A stretch of 22,767 bases of DNA from JAGDYD01 sp046536675 (GTDB lineage: Archaea; Micrarchaeota; Micrarchaeia; Micrarchaeales; CABMGC01). The notes beneath the pieces were generated by a model that had not been told where the DNA came from, searched no databases, and saw only the letters and a program-made list of their open reading frames with translations. Position 1 is the first letter of the stretch, and each line of letters starts with the position of its first letter. The stretch lies in the NCBI GenBank assembly GCA_046536675.1, contig JAWDMK010000009.1, positions 1 to 22,767 on the forward strand, read 5' to 3'. Positions 14,331-22,629 of this stretch are shown here, in pieces. A program made the translations under genes and the position numbers.

Positions 14331-15972
14331 CGAATCTACCAGTTAACAAATATATTATAAAAGAAAGAATTGATACGAATAAAACTATAGCAATGATTAT
14401 TATTATAGCCTTGCTATTTACTTGGGTGTGATATTTAGGTATAACAGATGTTGATTGTATTGTAGATGTTAAGGTTGTTGGAATTGTTGTTATTGATGTT
14501 GTTATATTGCTTGGCGGTATTATAGTTATAGAATTATTCGAAGTGTTTATAATCGAATTAAAGCTCTCTATAGGCTTGGTGAAATTTACAAATTTTACAT
14601 CATACAAATAGATATTAGAATTATTTGCCAATATAGCCCTATCCGCACTGCTATTCGCTATAAATGTGGTATTATATATCGTAAGGTTTGAAGATATTGA
14701 TGATATACCATTGCCATATAGGAAGCAGTTTTCTATTGTTACATTTCTTTGGCCAGAAACTCTAAAGTCAACTTTTGTAGATTTTACATATCCGCCACGG
14801 CAGTTTACTAACACATTACTTGCACCTATATCCATGCCTATTGAGCAGATCTCATTAGTAAGCCAGAAGACATTTTTCTTATTTAGCGAATTATAAGCAA
14901 AAGGATAGTAGCCCGGCACGCCTATTCCACCCATGCCATCAGTGCAGTAAGAAAGGCCAACAGAGTATGTTTCGGTAGTAGAGTTCTCATGGTCATATGG
15001 AGTATCAAGCAGCGCTATGAATTCATACACGCCTGGCTCTTGGTAACCTCTTTCATAAACAAATTTGCCGCTAGTAATGTTGTAGAACGTAGCTTGTACA
15101 GTGGCATTAGGATCTCCTTGCCAACCATTAAGAAGCCTTAGCTTGTTTGTCTTTGTAGGCGTGTTGAATATAATGGTGTAATTCCAATATATTGGCTTGT
15201 TTACTGGAAATATTTCATCTTGGTATATAAATGGGCTTATATAAGCTGGCTCATACAAAACATTTCTGCTTATGTTGAACCTAGTATAGCCTAGTATATC
15301 AAACCCCCAGTATGGCGTACTATATAGATAAGGATTAAAGTTTATTGTATTGTTTTTAGATATTTCTTCGCTTTCTAGCATGAAGTAGCATGAGCCATTG
15401 CAGCTTGCATTCGGAAAAACCCCGAATCTTGGAAAAGGCAACTTATACTCCTCGGCTGCTTTTATAAAATCGCTCATCTTTTGATTCATTGATACAAGAT
15501 AAGGAGCTTTTTCTGCAAACACGTTTGGCATCAGCTGTATAAACCTACCAATTGTATATTCCCTATTAGGACCATATAATAATAGATGAAAGAAATTACC
15601 AATTGCAATATTTGAAGTATTATCATAGAAAACAAGGCTATAATTTCCAGTTACATTAACTATGTTGTTCTGTGCATTGTGCATACTTAATATTTTACCA
15701 TTAATTGTGCAGTTTACTACAGTGTTATTGAATGTATTATTTAAAAATATAATAGCTCTACCCATAGAGTTTATCGCGTGTGAATTGCAGTCAAGTAGAT
15801 TTGACTGCGCATTTGCACTAAATATAACTGTATTATTCATACATGAGATTGATGTGTTTAATATATAGGTATTGTTATTGCCGCTTATCACAAAAGGGCA
15901 TACGTTACCCGCATTAACTAAAGGAAAAGAGAACACAAGTATGAATAATAGTATTTTATATGCCGCTTTCAT
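14299..15972 (-). CDS. Exported, membrane-anchored right-handed beta-helix protein
   Basis: 557 aa. The signal peptide MKAAYKILLFILVFSFPLVNA is followed by CPF. Asn-rich beta-helix-like repeats lie at ~30-135 (SNLLDCNSHAINSMGRAII..., NTVVNCTING) and again at ~385-485 (NVLVNCRGG, NVTIENCFLYGN, NLTIYNTTFIANSS, NIYLYDVKFVNF), flanking a ~250-residue globular region. Then come a Thr/Ser/Ile-rich stalk, a C-terminal membrane helix (~518-541) and a short basic tail. The pattern resembles NosD/pectate-lyase-like surface proteins, with many N-glycosylation sequons. The frame is open to 16008, but that would run into tRNA-Ala; ATG 15972 starts the signal peptide and has GGTG 5 nt upstream. Only 15 nt separate it from tRNA-Ala. 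Function unknown: adhesion or glycan binding is plausible. Confidence 0.8.
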   Translation of the reverse strand: MKAAYKILLFILVFSFPLVNAGNVCPFVISGNNNTYILNTSISCMNNTVIFSANAQSNLLDCNSHAINSMGRAIIFLNNTFNNTVVNCTINGKILSMHNAQNNIVNVTGNYSLVFYDNTSNIAIGNFFHLLLYGPNREYTIGRFIQLMPNVFAEKAPYLVSMNQKMSDFIKAAEEYKLPFPRFGVFPNASCNGSCYFMLESEEISKNNTINFNPYLYSTPYWGFDILGYTRFNISRNVLYEPAYISPFIYQDEIFPVNKPIYWNYTIIFNTPTKTNKLRLLNGWQGDPNATVQATFYNITSGKFVYERGYQEPGVYEFIALLDTPYDHENSTTETYSVGLSYCTDGMGGIGVPGYYPFAYNSLNKKNVFWLTNEICSIGMDIGASNVLVNCRGGYVKSTKVDFRVSGQRNVTIENCFLYGNGISSISSNLTIYNTTFIANSSADRAILANNSNIYLYDVKFVNFTKPIESFNSIINTSNNSITIIPPSNITTSITTIPTTLTSTIQSTSVIPKYHTQVNSKAIIIIIAIVLFVSILSFIIYLLTGRFDDSKHRSKSS

Positions 15973-15987
15973 ACAAACACCATCATT

Positions 15988-16059
15988 TGGACTCGGCGGG
16001 AATCGCACCCGCGACCTTCCGCTTGCAAAGCGGACGCTCTGCTACTGAGCCACGAGCCC
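15988..16059 (-). tRNA. tRNA-Ala(UGC)
   Basis: 72 nt, intronless. The acceptor GGGCTCG/CGAGTCC has a G3-U70 wobble, the alanine identity element, and discriminator A. D-arm GCTC-AGTAGCA-GAGC; anticodon stem TCCGC/GCGGA with loop TTTGCAA (anticodon TGC); variable AGGTC; T-arm GCGGG-TGCGATT-CCCGC. CCA is not encoded. The elbow is odd: the T-loop has G where U55 is expected, and the 7-nt D-loop lacks the usual GG. A TATA element at 16081-16093 is correctly spaced. Confidence 0.96.
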
Positions 16060-16080
16060 ATAAAATAATTTTTAACGAAC

Positions 16081-16093
16081 AAATATAAATTTA
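16081..16093 (-). promoter_or_regulatory. TATA box for tRNA-Ala
   Basis: On the minus strand TAAATTTATATTT lies 22-34 nt before the tRNA 5' end. There is no other promoter-sized gap before the beta-helix protein and NAC genes, so it may drive all three. Confidence 0.6.
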
Positions 16094-16140
16094 TCCTGAG
16101 CCAGCACTTTGCATTAAGAGAAACCAAGGTTAGAGATAGA

Positions 16141-16150
16141 TTTATATATA
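16141..16150 (+). promoter_or_regulatory. TATA box for the acidic microprotein gene
   Basis: TTTATATATA lies 49-58 nt before ATG 16199, giving an expected leader of about 25-30 nt. That leader contains a GGTG ribosome site at 16190-16193. Confidence 0.6.
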
Positions 16151-16198
16151 TTTTTGTTAATCAATTCACAAGAGATTAAAAACAAAAATGGTGTTAAT

Positions 16199-16306
16199 AT
16201 GGCAGAGGACGACGAAGATGAAGATGAAGAATGGGATGATGAAGAAGAAGATTGGGAGGAAGAAGATGAAGATGAAGAAGAATCTGAAGAAGACGATGAA
16301 GAGTAA
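16199..16306 (+). CDS. 35-residue poly-Asp/Glu microprotein
   Basis: A short gene: ATG 16199, then 35 codons and TAA at 16304-16306. Thirty of 35 residues are Asp or Glu; the others are Met1, Ala2, Trp12, Trp19 and Ser29. There is not one basic residue. It is supported as a real gene by a TATA box at the right distance, a GGTG ribosome site 5 nt before the ATG, use of both synonymous codons for Asp and Glu, and a T-rich terminator just after the stop. I do not recognise a family. Such a polyanion could mimic nucleic acid, bind basic proteins (histones, ribosomal proteins) or metal ions. It might also resemble the acidic tails of larger proteins, but no larger frame is present here. Confidence 0.7.
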   Translation: MAEDDEDEDEEWDDEEEDWEEEDEDEEESEEDDEE

Positions 16307-16330
16307 CTTCTTTTTATTTTTTTATTAATT
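16307..16330 (+). terminator. T-tract terminator after the microprotein gene
   Basis: CTTCTTTTTATTTTTTTATT directly follows the stop codon. Runs of T on the non-template strand without a hairpin are the usual archaeal termination signal. Confidence 0.55.
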
Positions 16331-16373
16331 TATGTTTATAAAATAATTATGTCTGTGGAAGTGCGTGATATTT

Positions 16374-17348
16374 TTAAGGTTTAAATGCTTCTTTAAATGA
16401 TTTTTCTAGGTCTGAGTGAAGCTTGTCCCAATATACATGTGCTCGCGGTTCGACACGTCTGTTAATGTCAAGAAAAGATGGTGGAGGTGGAACATTAAAC
16501 AAATTTGGTATTACACGATTAACTGTTTTTGCAAAATAATATGGTATACTCTCTTCATTACGATTTGCGTGGTATATTTGCCCATATCTATCAATATCTT
16601 TTATAAAGTTATGTGCAGTTTTTTTGTAATCTTCCGTAAGCTGTCGCATTCTTTCAAGATTTGCCTTAGCTGCAGCAGCAGAAGTTCTATTAAGCTGTTG
16701 CTGTATTTGATTAGCTTGAGCGGCTAAGTTATTGAGTATGTTCACTTGGCTATTAATTGAAGCATATAAAATCTGCGCATGAGTATCATTCTTCAAGGCA
16801 GATGAAGCATTTTGAGCTTTTAGCATACCTAAAAGCGCTGGTAGTGGAATGCGTACTTTTACTACTTTATTTTTAGCTATGTTATTTTTATCTTTAACTT
16901 TTATTTTCTGGTAAATTTCTATTCCCTTATTTAAGTTGGATTGAAATGTATTAATCTTAGCATACATCATCCTAGTTCTTGCGTTTGAGTAAGCGATTTT
17001 GGCTGCGTTAGCTTTAGAGGCACCAGATGCAATGGCGGCGCTATATTCCTGCTTATAATACTTTGCAAAAGTTACACCTTTAGGAATAGCTTCCTTCTGG
17101 ACATATCCTCCAAGCGCTTGAGCTTTCTTTCCCATAATTAGACCCTTCCTAACACCTGCAGTCTTAATAGCAACATTTTTTCCAGCTAAAGTTGCTTTAC
17201 CTGCGCCACCCAACAAAGTGCTTATACCAAACAAGGCAAATATATTGTAGCCACGCATCAGGCCTGCTGCAGCAACTATCAAAATAAGTATTATTATTAG
17301 TGGTATAAATGCGTTTATCGCCCCAATTGATAATATTATCGCTATCAT
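16374..17348 (-). CDS. Membrane-anchored coiled-coil protein of unknown function
   Basis: 324 aa from ATG 17348; TTG 17351 is in frame just before. A hydrophobic helix occupies residues ~2-28, and a weaker, glycine-rich one lies at ~35-50 (IFALFGISTLLGGAGKATLAG). The rest is Lys-, Ala-, Asn- and Gln-rich and helical, with a likely coiled coil around 185-255 (QVNILNNLAAQANQIQQQLNRTSAAAAKANLERMRQL shows heptad-like spacing). A proline-rich patch VPPPPSF precedes a charged C-terminus. The protein is strongly basic and probably faces the cytosol. I do not recognise a family. It follows the giant surface-protein gene by ~30 nt on the same strand; that gap contains a TATA-like element (17371-17381), so it may also have its own leaderless transcript. 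A structural partner of the surface protein is inference. Confidence 0.72.
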   Translation of the reverse strand: MIAIILSIGAINAFIPLIIILILIVAAAGLMRGYNIFALFGISTLLGGAGKATLAGKNVAIKTAGVRKGLIMGKKAQALGGYVQKEAIPKGVTFAKYYKQEYSAAIASGASKANAAKIAYSNARTRMMYAKINTFQSNLNKGIEIYQKIKVKDKNNIAKNKVVKVRIPLPALLGMLKAQNASSALKNDTHAQILYASINSQVNILNNLAAQANQIQQQLNRTSAAAAKANLERMRQLTEDYKKTAHNFIKDIDRYGQIYHANRNEESIPYYFAKTVNRVIPNLFNVPPPPSFLDINRRVEPRAHVYWDKLHSDLEKSFKEAFKP

Positions 17349-17370
17349 CAATTAATATAGGGACCTTTTT

Positions 17371-17381
17371 GATATAAATAG
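17371..17381 (-). promoter_or_regulatory. Possible TATA box before the coiled-coil protein gene
   Basis: On the minus strand CTATTTATATC ends 23 nt before ATG 17348. This spacing would give a leaderless mRNA, and no ribosome site is visible in front of that ATG. Position-based call only. Confidence 0.35.
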
Positions 17382-20300
17382 TTAATCTTTTTTGCCCTTA
17401 TTTGCCCTTTCTATAAAATAGATCAGCAATATAGAGGTAGCCACCGCTCCAACAAGCAAAATAAAGCTTATAGAACCATATGAAAGTACGTCTAAACCTA
17501 GCTGGACAGAGCTTACTGTAGTTTCATTTGGACTCCATGCATAACTTACCGCCTGGAATGTTGCAAGGCGACTAGGTGGCGTATTTACTTTCTGAGCTGT
17601 AGCACCGTCATAAGGAAGAGCGTAATATAAGGTTGCAGAGTCTGAGAGATAAGGCTGTGTTATGGTTATAGGCTCATTATATGGGTAGCCGTAAAATTCT
17701 GCCGTTATAGATACTGTGCTTATACCACATGCGTTTGCGGTAAGTGCAAAATTGCCATTCTGGTCAGTTGTTGCTATGCCCATTAAGCCAATTTGCGAGG
17801 TGCATATACCAGTGCCATTAGAAGCTAAAGGTATGCACCACTGTTTTATTGTCTGACCGCTTTGTAGAACTATTGAGTTGCATGTTGCTGGCAAGCCATT
17901 GCCATATATATTGCAATTGTATACCGGCGGGGTGAAGAGATGGGTTGGCGGTGGTCCGCATTCACCTAAGGCATTATACTGCGGATAGTATGTTATTATA
18001 TTTGAGTTCGAAGATAAGCTTGTAAACGCAGGGTTTGCAAGTGTGCATGGACCACTTGCCATGCTATTATATGCACAAAGTATCGCATTCACCGGATAGA
18101 GCAATGCATTATACTGCATATAATTTATGTTGTTGTTGAAGTAAATGTAGATAGAATTACCTGCTAAAGGCACGTATTTAACACCATCAAAGTATGTTGC
18201 ATTACCTGTTATGTAGAGTGTTGTTTGATTTACATTCGATGGATCTACAACAGGATTTACATTAAGCCTTATCTGTGTTATATTTACAATATCGGCATCT
18301 ATTGGAAGGTAAATTGTGTTGTTAAACCTATCATTAAGTACATAGATTAGTCTTGTATAGCCTCTAGCGTTAAATGGCCCACTAGCAACTATTCCAGAAG
18401 GATTTAGCGGTGACTGGTTAAGATATAAATCAAGTGCATCGGTGAATAGGCCTGTCTTATACCAGTCAAATAGCTGTACGAACGAAGGAACATTAAACTG
18501 CTTATAGTAATAGCCTGTGCCTTGACCAAGGCAGTCTGTACATTGACCAAGGTAGCTTCCCCAAGTTATATAAGGTGTAGGCATAAGTGTTCTAAGTGCA
18601 TTCTCACCAAAAAGTACATTGCTTTCAGGTACAGAAGAGATCGTCGCATATACAGGCTGTGGACCGATATAGTATTGATTTATTATAAAGTTTGCAGTTT
18701 TTGAGCCGTTTGCAATGGTTTGATAAAGTCCATTTTGGTTCGTTATATTTACATAAATGTTTGTGAAGTTTCTATTGGTAAGCAGGTTTGCAATTAGATT
18801 CTTTGGCAATATTGTTCCATAGTCGGAGAGATTTGGCACATAATATTTGCCATTGCCGTATCTAAGATAAGTATCACCACCCTCTATTGTTGAATCAAAA
18901 TTATTAGACGAAGAGCCTGCAGTCTGGTAGGTGAAGACCTGATAAAAATTTGAAACAGTATTATCTTCATTTGAAATTAAAACATTATATGTATAAGGAA
19001 TTAGGATATAACCCGCAAGCTTGCTATTTAAGTTTTCTGCGATGCCAGGGAGAGAAGACGGAGGAGATGAATAAGAACTTATCATGCTACAAGAAGTAAG
19101 TACTATACTACCTGTATTTAAATTCCCGCAGGCTTGGCCACTTTTTATTTTTTGTTGAGCTTCTTCTATACTTCCACAAGGTGAACTGCTTGGGCCATTT
19201 CCAGAATATGTAGAGTAGACTACGCCCTCAATGGGCATTATCTGTGGTGTGCCGAGGCTCTCCAAGAACTTAAATGCATCTGTAGCAGTATAAACAGGTG
19301 GATTCATGTATTCAACGCTAGGCAAATAGCCGCATACAGTAAGAGAGTAAAAAATAGTATTGGTAAAGCAGCTATAAGGTGGCAAGCCGCCAAAGAGTTT
19401 TGTATAGTTTTCAACATTTAGCCTTGTAAAAATCAATTCTTTATAAATGTTTGGATTGGTTATTGGATTTCCATGAATATCATAGAGAGGGTTTTTAGGG
19501 GTAGAATTTGGAAAGAGAATATCTATAGAATCATTGAAGTTTACTGAGAAGCCTATCTTGTTGTATTCAGGAACCCAACCAATCTTGACATCTGTAGACA
19601 TCTGTGCTGCTTTATTGTTTTTAGCATTCATAGCAAGCGCACGAAGCTGCGGTCCTATAGGGTAGTACGTACCATTATAGTAATTTAACTGTAGTTTATA
19701 AAGGTTTCCTGAGCGGTCGAATGCGTTAACTTTACCGTTGAACGCGCTAAGTTTTAAACTTTCTTGATAAATTGCAGGATTGAGATTGTAAGGGTTGAAA
19801 GTGCATAAATATAGTGGTGCACCAGAAGATGGTGGTTCTTCTAAGAGATAATTCCCGCCACAAAAGTTTACACTTATTGCATTGCTGCTTATGCTATATA
19901 AGGGATTTAGAGAAAGATCGCCCTTAAGTTGAGCCCCCGTTATATTTGCTGCCAATATCCAGCCATATGGAGGATATGCACCACCTATAGAGTAATATGG
20001 TGGAGCCAAGCTATAATAGGTGCTTGATTGAGTAGCAGGAGAAATGCAGTTATATTGATAACCTGGAATAAGCACGACGTGTCCTTCTTCAGTTGGTTGT
20101 TGTATAGTACATGAATTTGTTACCAACTCGCAGTTATCCGAACACATAACGCTACCTGTGGGGTATTGAGTGGTAAGATAGCATGTATTAGGATTTAAGT
20201 TGATAGTGGTATGTGAGGTGGTATCTGAATAGTAAGGTTGACCACATTTTTGAACTGTATACATATCATTGAAGTGGTTAGGGTTAATAACTATATTACT

Positions 20301-22463
20301 ACCTGTTGAATTGAATACGCGCAACGTTAGGATATTGAAAAATACACCAGTGTCGATTGGTGATGAAAATAATCCACCTGGAGTATATTTGACGCCTATT
20401 CCACCTGCCCATTCATCTAAAACATACAAATAGCCATTAATATCTGCCAGTCCAAGAGGATGATGGTATTCAGGCGAATCTAGCACCATTCCTTTATTCA
20501 CAAAGAAATTGTTCCATATTTCAGATGGCAATGATTGGTTATATAAGCCATTGTTAGAAAGCCAGGAATAAATGTTAAGCGCAGCTAGAGGAATTCCGCC
20601 ACTGCTGCCACCAGGATAGACCGCATAGGCAAGATTTATTTTGTTAATTTGCGTGAAATTAGTGCCACTATATACATATATATAGCCACCATCGCTCTGG
20701 TTTGCTAAGAATATTAATGATCCTGTTGGCGAGACCGCTATTTCAGGCATTACCTGGTTCCCCGAATTTGTGTTAATCGAATTGTAAACTTCAACCCAAT
20801 TGTTATTTACAAGTGTATTTGTTATCTCTACAAGAGCTGGACTGTAAAAGGAATAGCCAGTAGAAACGTCAGTGTATGACACATATCCAGTTATAAAAAC
20901 GTCGCCAAAATTGTCAACAGATATATTCAAAGGTGTGAATTCTTCGCCGTTTGGCAAATTTGACAAAAAGCTACCGTTAAAGGTATATAGATTTATGCTG
21001 TTTACAACATATACAGAGCTGTTTTGTAGGGCAATCACATTATTCCAATAGCTATTCCAGTTGTCATACCACTGCTGCTCACTATATGCACTGCCAACAC
21101 TATTAGGTTGATAGTTTGTTGTATTGTAATAGCCTTTTGGTATAAGCCTAAGCTTTGTTAGAAAATATGCACCTTGGGAGCTTGAGTAATTTAGTACATA
21201 TATGTAGTTGTTTGGTACAGCTGCTACCGAGATAGGTCCTAAAACTTCTGGAGTGATGTAATTTGGTATGTTGATAAGATTTTTCATTTGCATATTACTG
21301 CCTATTGACTTGAATAATTTAAGCCAAGGCGCTTTAGTTACCTCATCCGGCCTGCTATTTACTAAAACACCATTGTAATTCACAAAGAATCTAGAGCCAG
21401 TATCTATAGGGAATGGCTCTATCGAATTCTGAGGCTTATAGTAGTTCCACGGGCTAAAGGTATCGTATGACATATTCATATGCATAGGCAAATTAAGTGA
21501 TCCTGGCGAAGGTATAGAAAAATTATATAGTAGATAAGGTAGTATTGGAGTGTTGAATGTTGTGTAACTGTTTTCCCCTGTTATCACATTATAAGGTATA
21601 AAGGCATTGTTGAGGTTACTCATGGTAACATACATGTTTGCTGTTAGCGGTGTGTAAATAGTGGTAACACTTGCCACGGTGCCATCAGGATTATAGCATG
21701 TTATGGTATTAACTTCAGTATAGCTATATGATATTTCCGTTGTATGACTTACTCCAGAAAGCTCTGCATATTTGGCAGCCCAGGTCCATAGCCCGTGCTG
21801 AGCATATGAGGGCACTTGGTCGTAAATATAGCTCTTTGTGTTAAAGCCATTTGATAATGTATTATCTACAAGCGGAGAATAACCGAGGTTAAAGAGATCC
21901 AACTCACCTATGTTGTTTATGTAGAAATTTTGTATATAAACATTATAGGGCGTTGGCCCGCTAGCAACTATATCATAGCTTACAGTAGGATATAACGGGG
22001 TGTTAGCCATAAAGCATACATCTCCCCCTGTAAATCTGTTGTAAGGTGTAAATAAATAACTATCAGTATAAGTTTGCTTAGGTGGGTATGGCGAGGTTAG
22101 AAGCCGTATTGCATTTGCAGAATTTGAAGCATTAACAATTGCTGTTGGAGAATATGCATAAGGGCCTGATTGCTGCGAAGATAATGGGCATGAAGGAAGA
22201 GAAAAATAAGTAGGTGGAACAGATATAGAAACAGGAAAATATTCTGTAGGATAAATATATGTGATTACCGAATTGCATGTTGTCCCAGATGTTTCTGCCA
22301 TAGTTGGACTAGTTGTTATCGGAGTTAGAGTTAGCGAAGGTGTTAAGGTAAAGCCAGAGCCACCTATGCGACTACTTGCCCCTGGCAATAATATGGGTGC
22401 CGAAAGTAGAATCAGATAAATAAGCAAAACCAAAGGAATGGCGAGGAGAAACAACTTATTCAA
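17382..22463 (-). CDS. Giant exported surface protein with C-terminal membrane anchor
   Basis: About 1,693 aa. A strongly hydrophobic signal/anchor segment (KLFLLAIPLVLLIYLILLSAP) is followed by a Thr/Ser/Pro-rich linker. Next is a very Tyr-, Asn-, Ser- and Pro-rich ectodomain with many N-glycosylation sequons and several Cys. Residues ~410-750 carry spaced beta-propeller-like strands (ISVDNFGDVFITG, IAVSPTGSLIFLAN, LADINGYLYVLDEW), reminiscent of NHL/YVTN repeats. Near the C-terminus GIATTDQNGNFALTAN resembles a carboxypeptidase-regulatory/Ig-like domain. It ends with a membrane helix (ISFILLVGAVATSILLIYFI) and a basic tail (ERANKGKKD). The frame opens at GTG 22472; I prefer TTG 22463, with GTGAT 4 nt upstream. 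I recognise no family over the full length. An S-layer-like, adhesin or cell-contact role is plausible. Confidence 0.8.
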   Translation of the reverse strand: MNKLFLLAIPLVLLIYLILLSAPILLPGASSRIGGSGFTLTPSLTLTPITTSPTMAETSGTTCNSVITYIYPTEYFPVSISVPPTYFSLPSCPLSSQQSGPYAYSPTAIVNASNSANAIRLLTSPYPPKQTYTDSYLFTPYNRFTGGDVCFMANTPLYPTVSYDIVASGPTPYNVYIQNFYINNIGELDLFNLGYSPLVDNTLSNGFNTKSYIYDQVPSYAQHGLWTWAAKYAELSGVSHTTEISYSYTEVNTITCYNPDGTVASVTTIYTPLTANMYVTMSNLNNAFIPYNVITGENSYTTFNTPILPYLLYNFSIPSPGSLNLPMHMNMSYDTFSPWNYYKPQNSIEPFPIDTGSRFFVNYNGVLVNSRPDEVTKAPWLKLFKSIGSNMQMKNLINIPNYITPEVLGPISVAAVPNNYIYVLNYSSSQGAYFLTKLRLIPKGYYNTTNYQPNSVGSAYSEQQWYDNWNSYWNNVIALQNSSVYVVNSINLYTFNGSFLSNLPNGEEFTPLNISVDNFGDVFITGYVSYTDVSTGYSFYSPALVEITNTLVNNNWVEVYNSINTNSGNQVMPEIAVSPTGSLIFLANQSDGGYIYVYSGTNFTQINKINLAYAVYPGGSSGGIPLAALNIYSWLSNNGLYNQSLPSEIWNNFFVNKGMVLDSPEYHHPLGLADINGYLYVLDEWAGGIGVKYTPGGLFSSPIDTGVFFNILTLRVFNSTGSNIVINPNHFNDMYTVQKCGQPYYSDTTSHTTINLNPNTCYLTTQYPTGSVMCSDNCELVTNSCTIQQPTEEGHVVLIPGYQYNCISPATQSSTYYSLAPPYYSIGGAYPPYGWILAANITGAQLKGDLSLNPLYSISSNAISVNFCGGNYLLEEPPSSGAPLYLCTFNPYNLNPAIYQESLKLSAFNGKVNAFDRSGNLYKLQLNYYNGTYYPIGPQLRALAMNAKNNKAAQMSTDVKIGWVPEYNKIGFSVNFNDSIDILFPNSTPKNPLYDIHGNPITNPNIYKELIFTRLNVENYTKLFGGLPPYSCFTNTIFYSLTVCGYLPSVEYMNPPVYTATDAFKFLESLGTPQIMPIEGVVYSTYSGNGPSSSPCGSIEEAQQKIKSGQACGNLNTGSIVLTSCSMISSYSSPPSSLPGIAENLNSKLAGYILIPYTYNVLISNEDNTVSNFYQVFTYQTAGSSSNNFDSTIEGGDTYLRYGNGKYYVPNLSDYGTILPKNLIANLLTNRNFTNIYVNITNQNGLYQTIANGSKTANFIINQYYIGPQPVYATISSVPESNVLFGENALRTLMPTPYITWGSYLGQCTDCLGQGTGYYYKQFNVPSFVQLFDWYKTGLFTDALDLYLNQSPLNPSGIVASGPFNARGYTRLIYVLNDRFNNTIYLPIDADIVNITQIRLNVNPVVDPSNVNQTTLYITGNATYFDGVKYVPLAGNSIYIYFNNNINYMQYNALLYPVNAILCAYNSMASGPCTLANPAFTSLSSNSNIITYYPQYNALGECGPPPTHLFTPPVYNCNIYGNGLPATCNSIVLQSGQTIKQWCIPLASNGTGICTSQIGLMGIATTDQNGNFALTANACGISTVSITAEFYGYPYNEPITITQPYLSDSATLYYALPYDGATAQKVNTPPSRLATFQAVSYAWSPNETTVSSVQLGLDVLSYGSISFILLVGAVATSILLIYFIERANKGKKD

Positions 22464-22492
22464 GCAAATCACTTATCAAGCAAATCTCTTAT
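22461..22492. repeat. 16-bp tandem repeat at the start of the giant surface-protein gene
   Basis: CAAGCAAATCACTTAT (22461-22476) is followed directly by CAAGCAAATCTCTTAT (22477-22492), two copies with one mismatch. The repeat spans the ribosome site and the candidate TTG/GTG start codons of the minus-strand gene, so each copy carries a start-like context. Confidence 0.8.
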
Positions 22493-22629
22493 ATTACATA
22501 TTATTGCATTTAATATTTAAGAATATCTATAAAGACTATAATTTGATCTTAGAAGAGGCTTTTAGAAGAATAAAAGGACTTTCTGGGAATTTATTTATTT
22601 TTTTAAAATTTTATTTTGTCTGTGGTATT
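22493..22629. promoter_or_regulatory. Divergent AT-rich promoter region
   Basis: This non-coding gap of about 140 nt separates the minus-strand surface-protein gene from the plus-strand hydrolase gene. TTAAATATTA on minus (22511-22520) lies about 48 nt before TTG 22463 and is a possible TATA box. On plus, the AT-rich run at 22587-22615 could hold the hydrolase promoter. I see nothing else in it. Confidence 0.35.

Noticed and set aside
15973..16008. Longer start for the beta-helix protein at 16008
   Set aside because: It would translate the 3' part of tRNA-Ala and push the signal peptide inward; ATG 15972 begins a clean signal peptide.
16349..16384. 11-codon ORF MSVEVRDIFKV between the microprotein and the coiled-coil gene
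   Set aside because: Too short, the TATA-like sequence is too close, and it runs into the convergent gene.
18520..18560. Short repeat TTGACCAAGG twice inside the giant surface gene
   Set aside because: It encodes the local repeat LGQ-x-LGQ of the ectodomain; no sign of a mobile or regulatory element.
4938..22500. Many open frames antisense to large genes (for example 434-1153 minus, 3916-4359 minus, 5343-5753 plus)
   Set aside because: They shadow well-identified genes, have no family features and no placed promoter or ribosome site.
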